Assembly (NCBI GenBank): GCA_011375465.1
Contig: DRZV01000078.1
Span: 1 to 9,700, forward strand
Source of the DNA: Neomoorella mulderi
GTDB taxonomy: Bacteria; Bacillota; DSM-521; Neomoorellales; Neomoorellaceae
Length of the DNA stretch: 9,700 nucleotides
Direction of reading: 5' to 3'
Within the stretch, counting starts at the first letter, position 1, and the number at the start of each line of letters is the position of its first letter. The translations under genes and the position numbers were made by a program. Shown piece after piece: positions 5,719 through 9,700 of the stretch. Below the pieces are notes generated by a model that was given only the letters and a program-made list of their open reading frames with translations, ran no database searches and had not been told where the DNA came from.

Positions 5719-7641
5719 TTGCCCCTCAACTTGGCCCAAAAGATAATAGCAGAACATTTGATACAGGGGAGGATGATCCCGGGGGAAGAGATAGCCATAA
5801 AGATCGATCAAACCCTCACCCAGGATGCCACCGGTACCATGGCCTATCTGCAGTTCGAAGCCCTGGGCCTACCCCGGGTTAAGGTGGATCTGGCGGTGAG
5901 CTATGTGGATCATAACACCCTCCAGATCGGTTTTGAGAACGCCGACGATCACCTCTTCCTCCAGAGCGTGGCCGCCAAATACGGGGTGATTTTCTCCCGG
6001 CCTGGAAACGGCATCTGCCATCAAGTTCACCTGGAGCGGTTCGCAGCTCCGGGAAAAACCCTTCTGGGATCTGACAGCCATACCCCCACTGCCGGGGGCA
6101 TAGGATCGCTGGCCATAGGAGCCGGAGGGCTAGAGGTGGCGGTGGCCATGGCCGGGATGCCCTTCTATCTGTGTATGCCCAAAATAGTAAGGGTAAACCT
6201 TTACGGACGGCTGGGGCCTTGGGTCAGCGCCAAGGACGTCATTTTAGAGCTCCTGCGGCGCCTGACGGTGAAGGGCGGAGTAGGCAAAATCTTTGAATAT
6301 AACGGTGAGGGCATCCGACATCTCTCCGTCCCGGAAAGGGCCACCATTACCAACATGGGGGCAGAACTGGGAGCCACCACCTCTATTTTCCCCAGCGACG
6401 ATATCACCCTGGACTTCCTGAAGCGCCAGGGTAGGGAGAAGGACTTCCGGGAACTGTCCCCTGACGAAGGGGCCAGCTATGACGAGGTCATAGACCTGGA
6501 CCTTACCACCCTGGAACCCCTGGTGGCCCAACCCCACATGCCCGATAACGTGGCGCCGGTGAGGGAGGTGGGCCCCATAAAGATCCATCAGGTGGCCATA
6601 GGAAGCTGCACCAATTCTTCATATACAGATCTGATGAAGGTGGCAGCCATACTGAAGGGCAAGCGGGTACATCCTGAGGTCAGCCTGGTGATCGCCCCTG
6701 GATCCCGCCAGGTGCTCCATATGCTGGCCCAAAACGGGGCCCTGGCCGATCTGATAGCTGCCGGCGCCCGCATCCTGGAGTGCGCCTGCGGCCCCTGCAT
6801 CGGCATGGGCCAGGCCCCGCCTTCAGGCGGGGTTTCCCTGCGCACCTTCAACCGCAACTTCCAGGGCAGGAGCGGAACCCCCGACGCCCTGGTTTACCTG
6901 GCCAGCCCGGAGGTGGCAGCTGCCTCTGCCCTGACCGGCCGCTTGACTGATCCCAGAGAACTGGGGGACCCTCCCTCTGTAAGCTGTCCGGAAGCTTTTT
7001 ATCAGAACGACAACCTGTTCCTCTTCCCCCCAGAAGACGGCAGCCAGGTGGAGATAAGGCGGGGTCCCAACATCAAACCCCTACCCCTGGGCCAGCCCTT
7101 GGAACCTGTCCTCACAGCTCCCGTCCTGCTCAAGGTGGGAGACAATACAACTACGGATCACATCACCCCGGCGGGCTCTAAATATTTACCCCTGCGCTCC
7201 AATATACCGGCTCTGGCAGAATACACCTTCCACAGCATAGACCCCACCTTCGCCCGGAGGGCTAAAGAGGCGGGCAGGGGTATCATCCTGGGAGGGGAAA
7301 ATTACGGACAGGGCTCCAGCCGGGAACATGCGGCCTTCTGTCCCATGTACCTGGGTATAAGGGCGGTAATAGCCCGTTCCTTTGCCCGCATCCACCGCAG
7401 CAACCTCATAAACTTCGGCGTTTTACCCCTAACCCTGGTGGATCCGGAAGATTATCACCGTATAGGCCAAGGGGACGTGCTGGAATTAAATCTGGAAGAG
7501 GGGTTAGCCCAAGAAGCCTTCTGGGTAAAGAACCTCACCAGGGGTTTCGATTTCAAAGTTATGCACCACCTGTCCCCACGCCAGAAGGAGATAATCCGGG
7601 CTGGAGGCCTTCTCAACTATACCAAAGGGCAGATCAATTAA
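5719..7641 (+). CDS. Aconitate hydratase, short Aquifex-type
   Basis: Aconitase interconverts citrate and isocitrate through cis-aconitate with a [4Fe-4S] cluster. The 640-residue length and domain order match the 'putative, Aquifex type' aconitase class rather than the roughly 900-residue AcnA/AcnB. Visible motifs are DATGTMAYLQFEA (35-47), the substrate loop GSDSHTPTAGG (117-127, with H121), SCTN with cluster ligand C297, and ECACGPCIGMG with C357 and C360. NRNFQGRSG follows, and the swivel domain has GDNTTTDHITPAG and GENYGQGSSREHAA, with R535 of the catalytic SRE. All key residues are present, so it should be active. The start is TTG after a strong SD. It stands alone on the plus strand, convergent with nth, with no other Krebs-cycle gene in view. 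The symbol is left blank because acn/acnA usage varies for this class. Confidence 0.96.
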   Translation: MPLNLAQKIIAEHLIQGRMIPGEEIAIKIDQTLTQDATGTMAYLQFEALGLPRVKVDLAVSYVDHNTLQIGFENADDHLFLQSVAAKYGVIFSRPGNGICHQVHLERFAAPGKTLLGSDSHTPTAGGIGSLAIGAGGLEVAVAMAGMPFYLCMPKIVRVNLYGRLGPWVSAKDVILELLRRLTVKGGVGKIFEYNGEGIRHLSVPERATITNMGAELGATTSIFPSDDITLDFLKRQGREKDFRELSPDEGASYDEVIDLDLTTLEPLVAQPHMPDNVAPVREVGPIKIHQVAIGSCTNSSYTDLMKVAAILKGKRVHPEVSLVIAPGSRQVLHMLAQNGALADLIAAGARILECACGPCIGMGQAPPSGGVSLRTFNRNFQGRSGTPDALVYLASPEVAAASALTGRLTDPRELGDPPSVSCPEAFYQNDNLFLFPPEDGSQVEIRRGPNIKPLPLGQPLEPVLTAPVLLKVGDNTTTDHITPAGSKYLPLRSNIPALAEYTFHSIDPTFARRAKEAGRGIILGGENYGQGSSREHAAFCPMYLGIRAVIARSFARIHRSNLINFGVLPLTLVDPEDYHRIGQGDVLELNLEEGLAQEAFWVKNLTRGFDFKVMHHLSPRQKEIIRAGGLLNYTKGQIN

Positions 7642-8305
7642 AAACCCGGGCCTCGGGTCCTTCGCCTGAGGCCTTTTCTTTATAATACCGGCAGTAAGGC
7701 CGCAGGGGACACCGGTGGCATTCCGGCTTTCTGGCCTTGCAGACCTCCCGGCCGTGGTATATCAACAGGTGATGGGCTTCCCTGCGGCTGCCGGGGGGAA
7801 GGAGGGCTGTCAGCTGCTCCTCGGCCTCTTTGCTGTTCTTGGCCGAGACCAGCCCCAGCCTGGTGGTCACCCGGAAGACGTGGGTATCCACCGCCATCAC
7901 GTCCTGGCCGAAACCGGTGGCCAGGACCACATTGGCCACCTTTCTGCCCACTCCGGGCAGTTCCATTAGAGCTTCCCTGGTGTCCGGCACCTGCCCCCCG
8001 TACTTCTCCACCAAGATCTTAGCCATGGCCACCAGGTAACCAGCCTTATTGCGGTACAAACCCAGGCTCTTTATAATCTCCTCCACCTCTTGAGGAGAGG
8101 CCTGGGCCAAAGCGAAGGCGTCGGGGTAGCGGGAAAAAAGCCTTTCCGTCACCCGGTTCACCTGCCGATCGCTGGTCTGGCTGGAGAGGATGGCGGCCAC
8201 CAGGAGTTCAAAGTTATTTTTAAACTTGAGGCGGGTACTGGCCTGGGGATAGAGGGAGCGGAGGATATTTAGAATAGCCTGTGCCTTTTCTTGGCCTACT
8301 CCCAC
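7634..8305 (-). CDS. nth: Endonuclease III (DNA glycosylase/AP lyase)
   Basis: The enzyme removes oxidised pyrimidines and nicks at the abasic site in base-excision repair. The 223-residue protein contains LLVAAILSSQTSD (34-46), the helix-hairpin-helix LPGVGRKVANVV (116-127) with catalytic lysine K122, and VDTHVFRV with catalytic D140. The C-terminal iron-sulphur loop is C189-x6-C196-x2-C199-x5-C205. The start is GTG at 8305 with AAGGAG ten bases upstream. Its first 10 bases overlap the end of the decayed gene upstream, suggesting the two were once co-translated. The last 18 residues after C205 are dispensable-looking (KEKASGEGPEARVFN) and encode the terminator hairpin. The gene overlaps the aconitase 3' end by 8 bases, tail to tail. 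Confidence 0.97.
   Translation of the reverse strand: MGVGQEKAQAILNILRSLYPQASTRLKFKNNFELLVAAILSSQTSDRQVNRVTERLFSRYPDAFALAQASPQEVEEIIKSLGLYRNKAGYLVAMAKILVEKYGGQVPDTREALMELPGVGRKVANVVLATGFGQDVMAVDTHVFRVTTRLGLVSAKNSKEAEEQLTALLPPGSRREAHHLLIYHGREVCKARKPECHRCPLRPYCRYYKEKASGEGPEARVFN
7649..7681 (+). terminator. Intrinsic terminator of aconitase, embedded in nth
   Basis: GGCCTC (7649-7654) pairs with GAGGCC (7668-7673), extended by a G-T pair and two G-C pairs around a seven-base loop. TTTTCTTT follows at 7674-7681. It begins 7 bases after the aconitase stop. The whole hairpin lies in the nth reading frame on the other strand. Read on the minus strand, the same region gives a weaker hairpin, ACCCG-CGGGT, followed by Ts just before the nth stop, so it may act in both directions. 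Confidence 0.8.
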
Positions 8306-9221
8306 TGGTCTTTTACTCCTTTAAGAAAAATTTTTAAAGCGGCAAGGCCTATCCCCGCTTCAGCCACGTTGTAGGGCCAGGGGCGCCCCTTATCCAGCAT
8401 ATCCCTTTTTAAGTTATTTTAAGTTACCGAGATATATGACCACCCTAGTCCGGTCCCCCATAAGGGCTCCCAGGTATAAGGGCCAGTTGCCCAGGAAATT
8501 GTCGGGCCGGCTCCTCTGGGGCCAATCAGGATATATCTTTAAGAAATGCCGATAGATCCCCTGGGCCTTAAGCCCGCTGGCGGGCAGGAGGGCGGTCAAA
8601 ACGGGAAACAGCTGGGCCATGGCGTCCGGATACCATTTTTTCCAGTTAGGTCGACGCCTCCACCCCCAGCCGTATATGGCGGGGGTATACCTCCGTTTAT
8701 ATGCACCAAATCCAGGCCAAATCCTTCAGTCCCCGGAAAACTTCACAGTTATCCATGAGGTATTTGACTTTCCAGTCAGGGCGAGCCCAGGTGAGCCCGT
8801 CCTTCTGCAAGGTCCCCAATATGGCGCCGGCCACCATCTCCAGCCCTTTCCCAATGCCCTTTGCCCAGCCTCCGTCCCCGAAGACCTGGACGTAGAGCTT
8901 TACCAAGGAAAGAAAGGTAGCGGCATAAGCATCAGAAGAATCGTACTGATGGAGGGGCATCTCTTCTTCCCCTCTTACCTCGTAATCGTAGACGGTGCCC
9001 CTGAGACCGTAAACGTCGGGATCTTCCAAGTGGGCCAGGTACCACTCCAGATAACGCCTGATTTCAGCAGGATAAAGGCCCCAACGGGCTAAGCCCTGCA
9101 GGGACAGGTGGGCAAAATAGGGCACTATTTTCTTTCCCCAGGGGTAGACCATATACAGGGCCCCGCTGGGGAGCTGGTGGCCCATTATCCATTCCGCTTC
9201 CTGAAAGATAGAAATCTGCAC
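8296..9221 (-). pseudogene. Decayed alpha/alpha-barrel glycosidase-like gene in three frames
   Basis: Three consecutive minus-strand frames look like one protein of about 305 residues. Fragment A (9221-8697) starts at GTG with AAGGGG six bases upstream and contains EAEWIMGHQLPSGALYMV, KIVPYFAHLS, GTVYDYEV, YDSSDAYAATFLSLV and DNCEVFRGLKDLAWIW before TAA. Fragment B is open from 8725 to 8414 and contains NWKKWYPDAMAQLFPVL and NFLGNWPLYLGALMGDR. Fragment C (open from 8418, ATG at 8400, stop 8298-8296) contains GRPWPYNVAEAGIGLAALKIF. Repeated aromatic-rich helices, DSxDAYAATFL and WYPDAxAQLFP resemble six-hairpin (alpha/alpha barrel) glycosidase-like proteins, but I cannot name the family or substrate. 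The B-C break is a 10-bp tandem duplication. The A-B break is a net one-base shift, probably with loss of a short segment. No signal peptide is visible. It starts 28 bases after the CPBP protease. Confidence 0.72.
8407..8426. repeat. 10-bp tandem duplication causing a frameshift
   Basis: TTTTAAGTTA occurs twice back to back (8407-8416 and 8417-8426). On the minus strand the second copy introduces the TAA that ends fragment B of the decayed gene. Removing one copy gives GNLKRDMLDKGRPWPY in one frame and joins fragments B and C exactly. Confidence 0.9.
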
Positions 9222-9249
9222 AGAGATCCCCTTTATCAGATTATGCCCG

Positions 9250-9699
9250 CTAACCTATCCCGGGCAAAAGATCCCTGGCCAGGCAAAGGAGCACCATGGA
9301 GGTGGTATTCCAGGTGGCATGGGCGGTAATGGCCACCCATAAATTCCCCGTGCGCCAGTAGACATAGGCCAGCCCCATGCCTCCCACCGCCAAGGGCAAA
9401 AAACGGGCCAGATCCATATGGAGCAGAGCGAAGATCAAAGAACTGAGCACTATGCCCAATCCCGCCCCCCAGCGCTTGCTCAGGGCAGGAAAGAGGATCC
9501 CCCGGAAATAGAGCTCTTCAAGCAGGGGCGCCAGAAAGGCTGCCAAAAGGAAAAGCAAAAGGATTTCCTCAGGCTGCCTGGATTTTAGCAGCAGTTCGGC
9601 GAAGGGTTGAAGGCTCTGGTGGGGGAAGAAAAGCTGGAGGAAAAAGCCCAGCAGGGCCACTGTTAAAAACAGGATCAGCCCCACCCTTAAACCCACAAA
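9250..9699 (-). CDS. CPBP (CAAX-type) intramembrane metalloprotease, partial
   Basis: Members are membrane-embedded proteases or peptide-processing enzymes; in bacteria many have unknown substrates. The visible part has at least four hydrophobic segments. It has the family motifs in order, numbered from the GTG at 9696: LLEELYFRG (59-66, E60, E61 and R65), FALLHMDLARF with H93, and ITAHATWNT with H126 and N130. These are the predicted zinc-binding or catalytic residues and all are kept. GTG at 9696 is possible as a start, but the frame stays open to the window edge and the protein is shorter than the usual 200 or more residues, so the 5' end probably lies outside. The decayed glycosidase-like gene follows 28 bases downstream, likely as an operon partner. 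Confidence 0.9.
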   Translation of the reverse strand, partial: FVGLRVGLILFLTVALLGFFLQLFFPHQSLQPFAELLLKSRQPEEILLLFLLAAFLAPLLEELYFRGILFPALSKRWGAGLGIVLSSLIFALLHMDLARFLPLAVGGMGLAYVYWRTGNLWVAITAHATWNTTSMVLLCLARDLLPGIG

Positions 9700-9700
9700 A

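Noticed and set aside
8296..8400. Independent 34-residue small gene before nth
   Set aside because: It lacks a usable SD (GGGAT abuts its ATG) and joins perfectly to the decayed gene once the 10-bp duplication is removed.
8706..8724. Imperfect repeat (GGATTTGG twice, 11 bases apart) as the cause of the first frameshift
   Set aside because: Removing one 11-base unit gives the wrong frame (GGIPPPYTAGG) and would destroy DLAWI, so it does not repair the gene.

Overview
The window looks like ordinary chromosome from a spore-forming, Gram-positive, Clostridia-type Firmicute (Moorella/Desulfotomaculum-like; I cannot name the genus). The evidence is a C-family DnaE with an intact PHP domain, a TRAP (MtrB) regulator, an alpha/beta-type spore protein, an Aquifex-type aconitase, strong purine-rich Shine-Dalgarno (SD) sites and frequent TTG starts. 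Codon use is G+C-moderate and looks similar throughout. I see no insertion sequence, phage gene or CRISPR array.

Positions 1-4690 (minus strand, read right to left) form a tight gene train: a small acid-soluble spore protein (SASP) ORF too short for routine ORF calling, dnaE, coaD, mtrB, a DUF2007-like small protein and the 5' end of pfkA, which leaves the window at position 1. SASP-dnaE and dnaE-coaD overlap, and the remaining gaps are 6 to 26 bases, so one transcript with translational coupling is likely. The train mixes replication, coenzyme A synthesis, tryptophan-responsive RNA-binding regulation and glycolysis.

Positions 4726-4876 (plus strand) hold a compact tRNA-Pro(CGG) unit: a good sigma-A promoter, the tRNA with encoded CCA, and an intrinsic terminator. 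Positions 4875-5633 (minus) hold a DUF503 (YlxP-like) gene and trmL, a tRNA wobble 2'-O-methyltransferase. Positions 5634-5718 are a divergent intergenic region. Positions 5719-7641 (plus) hold a monomeric aconitase of the short Aquifex-type class.

Positions 7634-9699 (minus) hold a CAAX-type (CPBP) membrane protease running off the right edge, a decayed gene resembling an alpha/alpha-barrel glycosidase, and nth (endonuclease III). The decayed gene is in three reading frames; one break is an exact 10-bp tandem duplication whose removal restores the frame. nth and aconitase converge and overlap by 8 bases, and the aconitase terminator hairpin lies inside the 3' coding end of nth.

The points most worth following are the unusual home of TRAP with an N-terminal CxxC pair, the SASP ORF with a probable one-base frameshift coupled to dnaE, and the duplication-inactivated gene. 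I found no complete new multi-gene system.
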